A stretch of DNA of 64,000 nt, taken from assembly GCF_001039355.2 (NCBI RefSeq), contig NW_019776182.1, positions 30,778 through 94,777 of the forward strand, written 5' to 3'. Below, piece by piece: positions 45,627-60,600 of the stretch (position 1 is its first letter; each line of letters opens with the position of its first letter). This stretch comes from Lingula anatina (taxonomy: Eukaryota; Brachiopoda; Lingulata; Lingulida; Lingulidae). The notes under the pieces were generated by a model. That model ran no database searches, had not been told where the DNA came from, and saw nothing but the letters and a program-made list of their open reading frames with translations. A program made the position numbers and the translations under genes.

Positions 45627-48600
45627 CTGAAGAGGCAAAAAAAGAAAATTATTCCATCACAAATTGAAAATAAAATCTGGAAGAGAGGGAATTTAAAAAA
45701 TCACTTACTCTCCTCATTTTAACCTTCCATTCATATTTTTCACACTCTGTACCATGTGTATAAATATCTTGCAAAAAGTTAGAATGTTGATAAATTGATC
45801 TCCCCTCCTCAAAAAAAAAAAAAAAAAAAAAAAAAAATGAAAAAGCTCTCTGACAAATGTCTCTATATTTCCTCACCCCATGATTGTGAATGGACTGCCT
45901 GGTCTTCTAGGCTGTCTTCATTATAGTCTATATGTGCATGAGCTGCCTCAGAGCTTGGGTTGATTCCACTCCCTGTAATACCCAGCAACATTTCCCTCCC
46001 TGCTGGTGAACCTACAAATGATAAATTTTGAGTTCAAAGTATTACATATTCCTGCGTAAGGTTAACAGAGAATCTAATTAGTTTTGCGGATAAAATAAAT
46101 TAGAATCTGATCTTACCCTGACCACAAGAAGTCACCCTAACAGCACTAGATAATGTACATTGTCCATTCACTCTGCTGAGATGGTACATGGGAGGGGATT
46201 TAGTCTTCTACAAGTTCTAATATTATGCATCACACTGTGGGAACAAGTACCCCTTACTTTCTCAGTAGTAATGGTGATGAACGACGTGTTCAATTGTTAA
46301 CTGATAGAGACCCAAACTAAACAACATAATCAATCTCAGCAAATACAATGAAACCCATTTCAAGATCAGAGAGCATGCTCTTATAGTACACTGTATGTAG
46401 ATAATTGTATTAGTGTTGACATTATTGATATATTTTATAATAAAATAAAATAAATTTTTTTATAATAAATTTCCATACTAAGTGTACATTGTCACTTTCT
46501 ATCAGCATTTACCATTAAGTTCCAGGTCCATAGCCAGCAATTTCAAAAGGGGGGTTCTTTTTCTGAAAAAGTGAACCTTTTACCATGACACCACCATGTA
46601 TCCAAATAAAATTTTACCCAGAGGGGACCTTTTGCCGGCAAAAAAAAGGGGGGGGGGGGGTCTTTTGAAAAGAACCACCCAAAATCCCCCTGGCTACGGG
46701 CTTGAGTTCTCTATTCTTACCTAAATGTAGCCCTCCCCTAGTTCCACTGTAGCCAAGGGGGGTTGAGGATCTTCTACTGGGGACAGTATTGGCCAGGGCA
46801 GCTGCCACAGCTGGGTTAGGGGTCTGACCATGAGGGGTGTCAGCCTGAAAGGTTCATTCCTTATTATTATTTTTTAAATACAATATATCAATTATTCATT
46901 GATGTGCATGTATAGTTTAGCTTAATTACATCAGCTTAAATGCGGATTTAATGCTGTTTATAATATTCCATAATGTTTTATTATGTATATCAGAAGTTTG
47001 CTTCACGCAGGTCAAATAGTAAATGCCACTAACTTTTTTCATCTTCACTATATAATATTTCATTATGCTGTTGTTTATGAAAATTAGAAGTTTTGAATGT
47101 TAAGTTAAATGCAATTTTGGGAACCTTGCATCATTTTTGTCCGATGCTATGGAGTACATATCATATTATACAAACCTATGCATGACTACTGAAAAAATCT
47201 TTAACTGATGATGTTATGAAGTTTCTTAAGATTTGTATTTGAAAAAAAAAATGTCTCATGCCTGAGCGTAGGAATCTAACTAAAGAATTTCTCACCCTAA
47301 ATGTATGTGTTGTACTTGGCCTTGTTTCTAAGTGGTGTGCAGACTTAAGGCGATCTTTCCCCGCCCTGAGGTTGTTATCATGCACTGCACTGCTGGCACG
47401 ATTAGCAAAATGCGCTTTCTTCTGCTGAAAATTCAAGAGGATGAATCATCATACGATTCATCATGATACATAAAAATAAACAAACTTCCACTTTATTTTA
47501 TGTCGATCACAAATAATTCTGGGAAAACATATAAACAATATTTTATCAAATTTTCTTAAGTATTTGGTGTATACATGCTGTAAACCAAACAGAAAAACTG
47601 GAAAATGTACAGACATTGAACAGAAAAAAAAGCCATTCCCATTACTATATTTTTATGTAAATGTGTACATTCCAATTAACAGTAACTTTTTTTAAAAATA
47701 ATTAGGTCATGTTGATTTAATTATGAACCTGTCTTTTTACCAATCAAAAACACTCGGCAAATTAAAAGTAACACAAAAATAAGATTAAGCACTTATGGTG
47801 TGAACATAGTAGAATATATAGATTCAGTGTCTGTTTAGAAATATTTTTAATGAACCCCCACCACCCTTAAAGAAAAACACATACCGTGGTAGTGTTATTT
47901 TTCTGTTGCTGTGGATTAGCTGCCGAGGTATGTGCATTGGTTGCTGCTGCTGCTGTTGCATTCTGTGGCGATGCTGCACCATCAATATTCTCAAAGCCTA
48001 TAGGTGGCAGTGGATGTGCTGAAGCACGAGAGGCACCCTGAGGCGGTGACGACAGCCTTTCGTTGAATGTACTTAGCCGGTGGCCTTGGATACCCCCTAT
48101 AGCAAGCTTCTCCTCTCCCTCCTGCTGGAGAAATACATATAAATAATTACCTATTCACTGTAAATTAGATCAAATTAACAATTTTCGCAAATTAATTTAA
48201 AATGATAAAAATCAATTATGGTGTCGTACTTTATAAGACAAATCCAGGATGAAACTCATTTTAATTTTGTGATTCTAAAATTGTGTTTAACTTTAGAAAC
48301 ATTTCATTTACAAAAGATTTACATTAGTCTACATCTGAAACCAAAAGGAATCAAAAATCTTTAATGTGCATGGTGAGTATGCTGAAAGGTAGGCTCTCCT
48401 GCAATATATGACCAAATTCTGGCATCCTGATATACTTACAGCCCCAGGCGTCTTCGCCCTCCCGTCCAGAGGGGCCAGCCTCTGCGGATGGGGTTTTCTA
48501 CGGAATGTGGCCGAGGATGGATTGCGTAGGAATGAGTTGTTTCCCATGAACATGTTGCTGATAGGACGATTTTGTTTGTTGAAGTTAAAACTTGACCCTG

Positions 48601-51600
48601 GTCTCTCCATTGCCTCAGACCTGGACGTACAAAATAGAACAATATGGTTATAAGAATTAGTGGTCCATCATAGATCAAATGGATTGCCTTTTCACTGCTT
48701 TACCCTTTTAGACCAATGCCAATGTCAATTCTTAAAATGCTGTTAGTCCAAATGAAGTTATTTGCCACATTGACGTTGTGACAAACAATAAAATTGACCT
48801 TTTTTTATTACATTTGACTAGAATGTAATATAATCTTATAAAATATGACAATAATTGCTGTAATGTATATCATATATCAAGTGCACAAAATACCAATGAA
48901 TTTTACAACCTGGTATTTACCGCATGTTACTGATTAACTTTCTAATTCAATTTACTTCCAAATAAAAATATGATGTATCCATTATTGTTGAATGGCGCTA
49001 GACTGTTTTTGGTTGGAAGGTTCCTCTGTTATTTAGGGAAAATGGTTAAATTCCAAGAAAGAGCTCACAAAGCCATGTAATAACAACAAAGTGACTTATA
49101 GCTTACCCAAACCCTGAGTTCTCCCGCCTTAATAGTGGGAAGGATGAAATGACCAGTCCAAAGTCTAAATTGCCTTGCTGACCTTTGACAAATGAATCCT
49201 CATACTCGAGTTGCATTTGTGGAAATTTTGTCAGTTGCTGAAAAAAATATTATTTTATGAAAAATGTTATACTTTTAATCAAAAATACTTCAATTATTTT
49301 TTCCTTTTCTATTTTCCGATATGTATGATTTACTTTTTTCCACATTTTTTTCTATTCAATTATTTTCCCACTAATTTATCATTTAAGAATTTATTCACTC
49401 ATTTAATAATTTTTTCAAAATATTTGTTCAGAATACACCTCATTATTAATGAATAATTATCTTTATGTTTCTACTTGTTCAATAAGTAATATCTCACACA
49501 ACCTTATGACTGATCGCAATGCATATATATTTCTTTACAGCTAAAAATATATCATATTGGGACTTACCAATTATAAAATTAATTTGGTACAGAAAGATGG
49601 AAATCCTACAAAGGAAAACTCACCTTATCATTGATGATGCTGTTTTCCCTGGATGGAGGCACCTTGTCATTCATGATGGCTCCCAGGTGTGAGGGAAGGT
49701 CAGGCAACATGGGCATATCATCTTCCTCTTCTTTTTCTGCAATCCAAAATATCGACTTGTAAACCAATGCAGTTTACATGACAGTATGTTTATGGAAAAA
49801 ACACAGAACGAGCCTGTGAAGTGTATTTGATATATACACATGTGCCAAGCATGAATAGTTAACTTATACATGTAGGTGCAAATGTAGGTCTTGCTGAAGA
49901 GTATTGTACATGTAATTACATGTGACTTGTACAATGACAGATGTAGAGAACAAGAGACAAACTCAATGACAAACATGATAACATGAATTCTTCAAATACA
50001 TAATTAAGTGAGCTAATACAGATGGTTGACAACATTAAAGTCATTCTGAAGCTATATTTACAAAGGTGTGACATTAACACTGACCTGTTAATAACTGCAC
50101 ATGGTATAACCGCAGCAGTTTCTTTAGGTTATTCACAACCTGCTGAAAAGATCAAAATGGAACTTAAAACATACACTAAATATTATGTAATGATTTCAAT
50201 TTTATCTGCTAATTTTTCTACCTGATTGAGAGCTAAAATAAACTGCTTGAATAATTCAGCTGATTATGAAAAGCTGATTAAGCAACCTTTAAACCTTTTG
50301 CACATTTTTCAAAAATGTTTAATATATTATATGCTTTGTGTTTTCTTGAAAAAAATCCAAATGTCCTAGGTTCTGTAAATAAAATTCCTCCTACCTCTGA
50401 CCATATATATTCATATGAACTGACAGCTATTGTATCCTTAGCACATGCAGTTGGAGTCATTGGAGGGAAGCCTGGACGCCGTCTTCGCGGGGAGTGATAT
50501 ACTCGACTCTCATGACCCTCATCATCACTGAAAACATTTAAAAAACAGGTGAATTTTGTCTGTGAGCCCCTCTCCCTTTTTCTAAATACCATATATTCAG
50601 TTGATGCTCAAAAACTTTCCATTCCATTTTTGAACCACAGTATATATACCTACAAAGTTGGGCATCCTTTATGCATGGCAATAAAAGTATCTTATGTACA
50701 TGTACTAGTTTGCCTTCTTAACATATTAGCAGAGGGAAATTTCTAATATTCTAGTTTTGCATTTTATCAACATATTAGACCAAGGCCAAGGTGATTTCAT
50801 GGTCAGGTCATCTCAAGGTCAAACTGAAGTTACGCCAAGGAAGAGCACTACTTACTCATGTTTATAATCTATTGCTATAATATCTTCATATTCCCCATCT
50901 TGCTCTATAACCTCCTCCTCCAAATGTGCATATTCCCCAGCAGAGTCCGGGTTGGTCCTATGGGTCAAGCTGTCCGATGGTACACTCCTGGGGGTCACTT
51001 GACGTCCAGTTATTGAAAGACTGGAAACAACAAATCATGAGTACAATGTAGTTACAAGACAACAATAAAATCCTTCCCCAATTTTAAATAATTTTCATTA
51101 GAACTTGTTTCCACTACACAAATACCTGCAAAATATAATTCTTTGCTATTTCAAATTGCCATCAACAATTTCAAACTTTCTGACCGTTTTGTAAGTATGT
51201 TAATATTTTTGTGTGTTTTGGGTGGGACAATCAAGCACATTCCAACATACCCCATCTGTTCTGTCGTAGCAGACAGGTCTTGCTCTGTCACATCCACCAG
51301 TACACTGCCAGTGGCAGGGCGAGGCGTCTCTGACGCAATGGCAACAAAACCTTGGTCTTGCGTAGGGAAAAACTGCCTGCCCAATATCCTAAAAAAAAAA
51401 AATAATAATAATAAATAAATGTAACATTGGAAGTCTTTTTAGAAAACTGTTTACACAAATAAATCATTTGCGTAGATGAGATAATATCTAGTTTTGCAAC
51501 ATGTATTTGTGATGTCAAAATTAAAATACTTGGAATTAACTTAAATATCAATCATAATAAAACAGAATATTTAAACATCTGAAAATAAAAATATTTCACA

Positions 51601-54576
51601 AACTACACAAAATGCTCACAGAAACATCATCTTAAGAGTGAAAACAGGAAAAAAAACCGTAATAATTTACAGCTCTTCCTACACTGATCTCCCATATCCC
51701 TTCCCCTACGTTTACTGGTACTTAAAGTGATCTATTTACATAAAGCTATTTCACTTGACTAAAAATATTTTTCTATGTCTTGATTTACTTCCCCACTTTT
51801 ATCATTTAACACAGCAGCTGTTTTAACAGGGTGCCATATATACAGGTTTCTTGCAAGCATTTTTTTTCTTTCTTTTTTTTTTTCAGAAAGAACAGGTGCC
51901 TTGATTTACAAGTGAATACAGACAAACAGGCAAGAGACAGTTGTATGTGATATAAAATAATTTTGATTCCCATCTCATATATATAATCACTGATGATAGG
52001 ATAGGATAGGATAATATAGGAAAGAACAGGATAGAATAACTACATTAAATATGGAACTGATTTGATAAAAATAAAAAGTTTACTTGAAATAAATTAACAA
52101 AATTAATTTAGTTTGTTCAAGCATAACAAATAAAAAAGTAATCTTTCATTAAGGCTAGCTTATTTACTTATCCCCTGCCCCCCCCCCTCCCCCCCCACAC
52201 ACACACATTTTTTAAAATTAAATTAACAAAGTAACTAATTAAAAAAAAAATTACTCCTATTCTGGAATACTTTCCCCCCTCAAAACAGCAAATGCAATAA
52301 CACAAAAGAACACAATTGAGACACAGTTGAAATAATATTAAATATGTCCCCTAACAATTACATAAATCTCAAATGGACAGTCACCCAACAAATATAACAA
52401 TTAACATAGTAAGAACAATGACCAGTGGCACAATTGACATTTCCCCCATTCTTTCAAAGCCATGCTTCAGGAACATCCCCCTCCCTTCCAATAACAACAC
52501 AAGTATATGAAGAGCCAAGGAAAGAGGGAAAAATATTTGTCTGTTCCTTGGCAACACAAGAGTCAAGCACTAGTGGTTTAAATGGCAGGCATTAATCTTC
52601 CGCCAGTAGATCATGTCATGGCCAGAAATAGAATGCTGCGCTATTTTCTGAGAGATGAAGTGCACTCCTGCATACGAAGTCTACAAAGAGCTACTATTAT
52701 ATGATACCAATAATCTTTATAGTATGATTTCACTGAACAGGCTTATTAAGCACTGTTATTGTGAGAAAGTGGTCCATTATGCAAAGGGTGGCGGATAAAG
52801 CTATAGATTTCTTGGAAATGAAATACTTCTTTGATACATGTCAAACATAAATATATTAAAATATTGTACATGTTACTGTTGTAATTTGGTCATTTTGGGA
52901 GCACTTAACAATTATGCATAATGACCATCTCAAAGAGGCCATTTTCTTAGCAAAATGAAAATTTTGCAGGAATATTGTAAACTTAAAGTTTGCAGCAATG
53001 AGTTTGCAGGAAAAAAAATATTACTGCTAATTTGCAGCCATATTGCAGCAAATTTACAAGAAGGAATTGCAGTTTGCAGAAACATTGCAGCAAATTTGCT
53101 GTGAATTTGCAAGCAGGCCTGCTTGCTATAAAGGGACTGTACAGAGCTAGCACACATTTGTCACATCAATACCATCATCACATTCAACTATGTGAGAGAC
53201 CAGCATTCTTGTATTGATCAAGACACCTGACTAAAAACAAAGAGTTTTCCAGCTGAGTTCCAGTCTACAGCAGTTCAAATTCAACCCAGGGGTCTTTTTC
53301 TTTTCATTATACCGTGTGCCCCTTTCTTTGACTTTATGGCTTTTGGGAAAAAATGCTTTCAGACAATTCCACATAAAAGACCTAGGTGTTTAATAATACT
53401 GTAACACCAAAGCTTTATAAATCTAAAGCACAATAAAATAATTATAGCGCACTGTGCATAGTATTCATACAGCACAACCATTCACTGGTATATTGGGCTA
53501 AAGAACCAGAACTAACTAAACGTAGATGTATATCATTTCAAAGAAAACTTCCCTCAATTCCAGTCTAAATGACACAAATAACAGTTCATGTAAATAATTT
53601 GGATCCTAATTATTTTGAGAGCTGTGACATATCACAGAAATGTATACTGAAGTGAATGAATGTATGGGGTAATATATCTTTATGTGCATGTGTCTATCAA
53701 TATAGCAATCTGTAAGACTATTGTACAATTCATCATTATTATTATTATTCTAGAATGGAAAAAATATTCCATACTGCAGTATATTACCTCCTCATTAACC
53801 CCAAAATGTGATTGATGATGTTATTATTTTTAAAAAAATAATAATATGGATAATTATTCAATAAATTAATGCAATGAAAACAAGAATGGGCTCATATTGC
53901 TGACAGAGAGAGACACCTATATTTCATACCTGAGATGTGGAAAGGTCTCCACCCATTCTTGGCACTCGTTGACTATATGAGATGGCCCCGACTGGCTTTG
54001 TTCAAATAGCACAGAATCTATTTCTTCAAACAACTGTCGCACAGTTTTGGAAGCCTGCCTCTCAAATTCCTGTGAGAAAGAAATGTCAGAATCAGCATCG
54101 CAGTCAGAAGTACGCATGAAGTACATTATTCAGGGAGCAAATCAAGCAGCCCTTACGTCATCTCTGCCTGATTTGGTGTAAACACATGTCAATTCACTTT
54201 CTATGTACGTCATCTTTTCCTGGATTAGTATGTGTGCAAATAAATTGATAATGCCAGCAAGTTTAAGTATTTCTGTTAATACAGTATAATTTACAAGATG
54301 ATATGTAAATCTAATCAGAATCATATATAATATATGATGTCTCTTCATGATGACAGACAAAATTCCTCTGTGTGTGTGTGTGTGTGCGTACAACATTATT
54401 TTCATCTGTACAGTTAACATGCAGTGTTTGAAATAAATACCACTAGCCTGCTAGGCCAGTCATTTTCCAGCTGGGCCAGTCAAGTCAATCTGGACTTCAC
54501 TGTCTGAAGTTGCAGATCAGAAAAAAAGCAAACAGCCAATGAAAGTCATTCACTCTCTCTAAGATGTCTCATACAG

Positions 54577-54627
<51 letters not shown>

Positions 54628-57600
54628 CAGGGTTCCCGTTAGCGCGTGTGTTTGAGGGGGTCAGGTCTCTGTGCAAAGCTAGAGTGCAGGAAAACTACAC
54701 TACAAACTACATGGAGATTACTCTATTGGTTGACAGTTTCAAAACTGCACCATTTCAGTGTCAAAACCTGTCTATTAACAAGTAAAACAATGCCCTTACA
54801 TCATCCCCCCATGAGTAGGTAGAGTAGATGCTACTGCGGTCAGTGGTATTGCCTCCTGTCCACTCTGCCTGAGAACCACACAGCCAGCTCTGGCTCTCAG
54901 TTAAGGGAGATGACCGCCCACTCTGAGATGGACTGCTGCGGCTGCTATGGTAACTGAAAGAGTAAAAATTAAATTAAATATAAAATCATCCCTAGACAGA
55001 CTTGGCATACTTCTTATAATGTTAACAAATAATTCTGGTCCATATTTAAGCTAAAAAAACAGTTTTATTTTAATTTGAGAAAATTTTAATTTACCATAAA
55101 ATCACAAAACACGATAGGTAGCACAAAAAACAGAAGAGTTTTCAATCAACTAAAAAATGAAAATTGAAATAATGTTCTTATAAAATAAATTTAAAAAAAA
55201 ATCAAGTGTTGAAGCCTGCTTATAGTTTAAGATTAATACAAAATTAAGTTTCATATTTTTTAAAATCCTCATTTCATACTTCTGGACTTGGGCTGAGTTG
55301 TTCTTATATTGCTGATCATCAACTTATAATCATGCAGGACCTTTTTTTTAAAACAAATCTTAGGATCTTAATAAAAAAGGCATTTTTCCATGAAAGAGAG
55401 ATAATAAAAATTGTGATGAACAGCTGTCAACAAAAATTAAAAATGGCCAAACACTATGATCACATCCAGCATCACCACCCAGATGCGGGGTCGACTTTTG
55501 CCACACAACTTTGCAATGTTCGACTGCAATGTCTCCACATAAATTAAGATTGAATTTTTGTTTTAATCTAACCAGAGGACATGGGCCAATCCCTTGGTGT
55601 GGTATATTGATAACAGCCACTTTAGTCTCAAGAGGAGATCACACCACATCCCCCATAAGCCAACTTAATTGAACTCTGCAGCAATGCCCACTACTTATTG
55701 CCTGTCTATTCAAACACTGAGGCAGGTAAATTGGTTCCCTGGGCATAGTTTTCACCAGCAATATTGATGACAATCTCATTTATCAGGAAATACGACATTA
55801 ATGGTGATGCCAAGATAGTGTGTATTTGAGGATAAATATGGATGATGCAGCCTGCTGAATAAAGAGGTACTGGTGCAGACCAGAGACAGATCCAGAGATA
55901 TTTTCTGACAGTCTTCTAAATTATCTAAGTTGTTCTATTCTCCTTTTTTGACCTTCCGACAGAAAAAGTCAGATACCCGTCAATGTAAACTTGAAAATCT
56001 GACAATCTTCCCAAGAAAGACCCAGAAGGCAGCCAATGTTTGGACCCTACAGACAGTGTTTAATGTGTACATTATTGGTACAGTCTGCCCAGATCAGAGG
56101 GGGATGTTGTGGTTGAAGCACCAACATATGATGGTGACATAAAATGGGTTAAAACGAGATAACTGTAACTGTATAACAATCAAGATTCAATCTACATGGT
56201 ATTCATCTACTGACACACTCTAACTTCCCCTCCCCCCTTAACAAACAATACTATTGGCAACAAGAATCAAGACCCCCCTCCCTCCCCCAAGCCCCTACCC
56301 AGAAGAGGGATGCAGCTTTCAATTTCCTCATGACCAAAACCGCAGTGATAGAGTGGCCCTTCAAGTCAAGGACTACAAAGCCCTGAAGGTCACATGCAAA
56401 CCCCTGTGCAAGCAAATTAACATGCTCTTAGTCTATATTTCATTGCAGCATTATTCAAAGTTTGCCAATTGATTTCAGTGGCATTATCTTGAAGTACAAC
56501 ACAGCACAGAGAACAGCACAGTCGACTGAAACAGGTATAATAGATGACTGATCAGTGAATACTCTTGTAAAATACAAACCCTGGCAGATTACAAAAGAAA
56601 AAAAATTGGGGCAGCATGAAAACATTATTCATTATCTCTTAACTTTACTATCCTATTGCTAGTAGTTCTTTACATTACATTATGTTATAATTTTATTACT
56701 CATAAAAATTCTATTCAGTCTAAGATTAAAAGCATTTAATCTAGTTTTATAGTCTGCTGTAATAAATCAATGTGCATAAACCAGGGATTTCTTTTATTAA
56801 AGTCAGAATTTATCAACTCAAAGAACCAAACAGACTGCAATGAAAATGGAATAAAATTCCCACATATCAGTAGCCTTGTGCAGATAAATATATCACATTA
56901 CAGTAAACTGAAAATCTTTCTGTCAAGAAATCGGCTTATTTTAATTCCAGAAAAGAAACTGGTTTTGCCTGGAGGTTGATATTTTTCCCCAGTGTTCAAT
57001 GAGCCGGTCAATGCCCTGGGACAACACAGAAAACTCTATACCAGTAATCCTATTGGCAATAAAACGCTCCAAAAAACATACTCAAACTACAGTTCTCAGT
57101 GACTCCCCTAATCCACTTCACCATTCAAGATCATTCAAATTGAGCAAGAAAAAAAACTTACACAATGAGAGCCATTGTGTGTAATTAAGTTAATACTACC
57201 AACTTTTTTTCTTCAAAGACATTTGAAGACAAGTTTGAGACCTAAACAAAGCCATAATAGGTTTTCATGCAGGGAGCACTGCATTTTTTACTCTGACACA
57301 GAGCACGAGAGATGTTAAATTTCAGAGTCTTGGTGACTGAGCTGGGTCTAAACACTGAATGGGATTAAAAGTGCTTGATGTCATGCCTGATACCTTGAAA
57401 TAAAACCTGTGGAATTCTACCCCTACAGGAGTTTTCAATCGCGTAAATCTGATTAGCTCACTCAGGCAGTCTGTTGCACAAACAGATAGCTTCAAAACTG
57501 ACCAAACAGTGGACTTAACAGCCAAGGAGACTGAGAAAGTTTCAACAAAGCTGCTCTCTGTTAATTGAACAAGCCATCTACAAGTATTTCTTCTTGAGGT

Positions 57601-60600
57601 GTTTAATAACGGTATTGTAGAATGGACACAAATTGTACCGTGTTAACATATGAAAACCATTTAGTTCAGAAATGTTAGTTTTGTTCCCTTTGAGAAAGAC
57701 AACATTTATATAGTTACCTCAATTTACTTATTGAGGAAATATATATGTATCACACTTACGTTCACTTGGTAAGATAATTTTAGCAACCAAAACATGAAGC
57801 CTAATATTGCTCAAATACTACCATTGATTTTTTGTATCAAAACTGACAGTGAAACCACAGAAAGTATGAAAATTGTTACAATATTCAAATGTACAGACAA
57901 ATCTTTAATTTATAAGATTCTGAACAAATTCCATTTTTTTCTCCAGTATGTGAATGAAAAAAAAAAATCAGCTTTGGTACAAACACACTCATGTAACTCA
58001 CGTCATTCTTTATGTAAACTGACGTCATCAACCCATTAAAATTACAAAGAGATTCTTTCTCCTGTCTCACTATGCAAGACATGTTGATTGGTTTCAATGC
58101 CAGTGCTGCTGTCAGAAATTGGAGAAATGTCACAAAAATTTTACCACATTAAATTGGGTGTTTCAGCAGGTGTTCTCATGTGACCAGTAACCTTTTAATA
58201 TTTACTAGTGTGTGAAAAATAACCATTTGTCAAAAATAAATTTAAAGAAACCCTTTAAAACAAGGACTCAATCAATTTCTATCCTTTTCTAGAAAGTTGT
58301 CGAGATTTTCAAAGCCTTCCTTATCTGCTACATGTACCTGCGTTAAATTAAATGACGACCAAAAACTACATGCAAACTTCATAAAATTGATTCAAACAAC
58401 AGCCTCTCTTTACCCATCACAAATTGTTTTTAGACAAACATTAAATGTTGCCTTGCGTGAACCATTTTCCCATGCTCATATCAATCACAGAAGATTGACT
58501 TACCCATTCCATTTCGAGTACAAGTTACAAAAGTAACATTAAACCAGTCATATAACTGCATTCTTTGGGTTTATGTCATTTCATTAATTAGCAACAAGCT
58601 CAACATAGAACAGTTACTCGGGGAGATTTAAATTATTTTGTGAGGCTCTATGACATTTCATAGAATAAAATCATGTTTAATCTTCTTAGAAACAATTTAC
58701 CATTTTATCATCAGTAAACAACAGACAATAAAAAACCTATTTCTTTGAAGTTCTGTGTAAATAAGGCAAATGGAGATACCAGGAAAGGAGAATCAAAATG
58801 CATGATTTCAACTTCATAACATTTTGACATATTTCTACAATTTACAAAAAAACTTTCTTTCTTTTCTTTTCTTTATCTGTATAATTCTTATTTATCACAA
58901 CCTCCTACATGGGAATGCTTTCAAAATAGAGATCTATAGTAATAAAATATTCTGGTGATAAAAAAAAAAAACTCAGAGATTTCCTTACTTCGATATGGCA
59001 TCCTGTGTTGTCTGCAGGAACTCTGGAGGTAGCGTCTGCTGCCCAAACTCGGGTAATGGATGCACATCTACACTGCCACGTGAAATTCCCCGTCTGGAAA
59101 ATTAAGCAAGAAAATTCATAAATATACATATCTTAAATTTGTAGTGAGACTGAAACTGAAACATTGTAAAAAGTGGTTAAATAAAATATTTCAAAATTGT
59201 ACTTAACTACTAAACACAAAAAATGAAAGACTAAAATTTTATTTGTGGCTGGAATGAGGAAAACATATATACATATATATCTTTATAAAAAACATAAACA
59301 AGACTGTTAGTTTTAAAATTTTCCTAGTATAATTAGATTTCTAATATGTAATGTGCTCTGTTAATCTGTGTACATTATCAATTTCATCCAACTGACAAAC
59401 CATGATAATTCATCCATCACATATTATATTCGACACAACCACAAAACATTTTAATGAGACTTCCTTTCACCTTGAAAAAAACAAACATGAAAGTTCTGCC
59501 TCTTGTGTGATCCCAAAGAAATTCACAAATGTTGAGTCAACAGCCTATCTTTGCTCACATTTTATCAAACCAGCTTCCAAATATTGACCAGTGTACCTAA
59601 CAGCTTCACGCCATAGCTACCACTCATGTTTTTAGTAATTATGCTACTTATTGAATATCTGTTCTTAACTAAATAACATGAGGTTGGCTATTACTTGCTG
59701 TCATGTCAGCTATGGAGCCACATTAAACGGCATTTACGCACTCCTAAAGGCTTTTTTAAATTTCTCTTTGTAGCACTATTACAACCTCTACTCTTACTAA
59801 ATATGTATAATTTCACACATTTTTCTTTTTAATGAGATATGAAATTAAATATTTTAAAAAAATTTTAAAACATGAAAGAAAAAAGAAAGTTACATAGGGG
59901 AAATTGTAATTGTGGAAAAGCTCTAATAATAAAAGCAAAAATGCATTTTGTTAATGACAATAATAAGAAGAAGAAGAAGAAAAAGAAAAAGAAGAAGCAG
60001 AAGAAGAAAAATTTCAAAGGGCGCATTCCACTGTAAGATACAGGATGATTGCTATGGCATGGCAACTTTAAGTCAAGATACATCTACTAAACATGAACTA
60101 TAACAATGACTATAAAAACAGCTTCATGTAATAAGAATGAAAAAGTAGATCATTGTTATGTTGCATCTATACATTGCTTTTAAATGTGTGTCTTATACTT
60201 CTACATACATTATAGATAGCTAAAAATTCTATAAAAAAAAAAAAAAAAATTCTATAATCAACATTGTAATTAAATGGTAGTTGAGAGAGCCTATGAATGC
60301 AACATTTAATGGTCAATAAAATATCATTATTATTAATATTAAAATTAAGAAATTTTATTAATACTGCTGATATCAATTTAATCCCAATTGTTCTTAGCTG
60401 TTTCTTACATTTCCACATTTCTTACTCCTCTTCACCTACAGCAATCTTATAGGAGTTTCTCTTCCCACACAACCGTTGTATTTGGCAACTATGTGCATAT
60501 CTGTGTACACAATTTCAACTATTGGGATAAGTGACAAAGAATTAGGTAACATCTTATCTGAAGAAGAAATAATTATAGCATCTGGGTAAGGTTGTAACAG

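Noticed and set aside
54564-54785. Open frame running through the (GT)n tract
   Set aside because: A valine-cysteine run from a microsatellite, not a gene.
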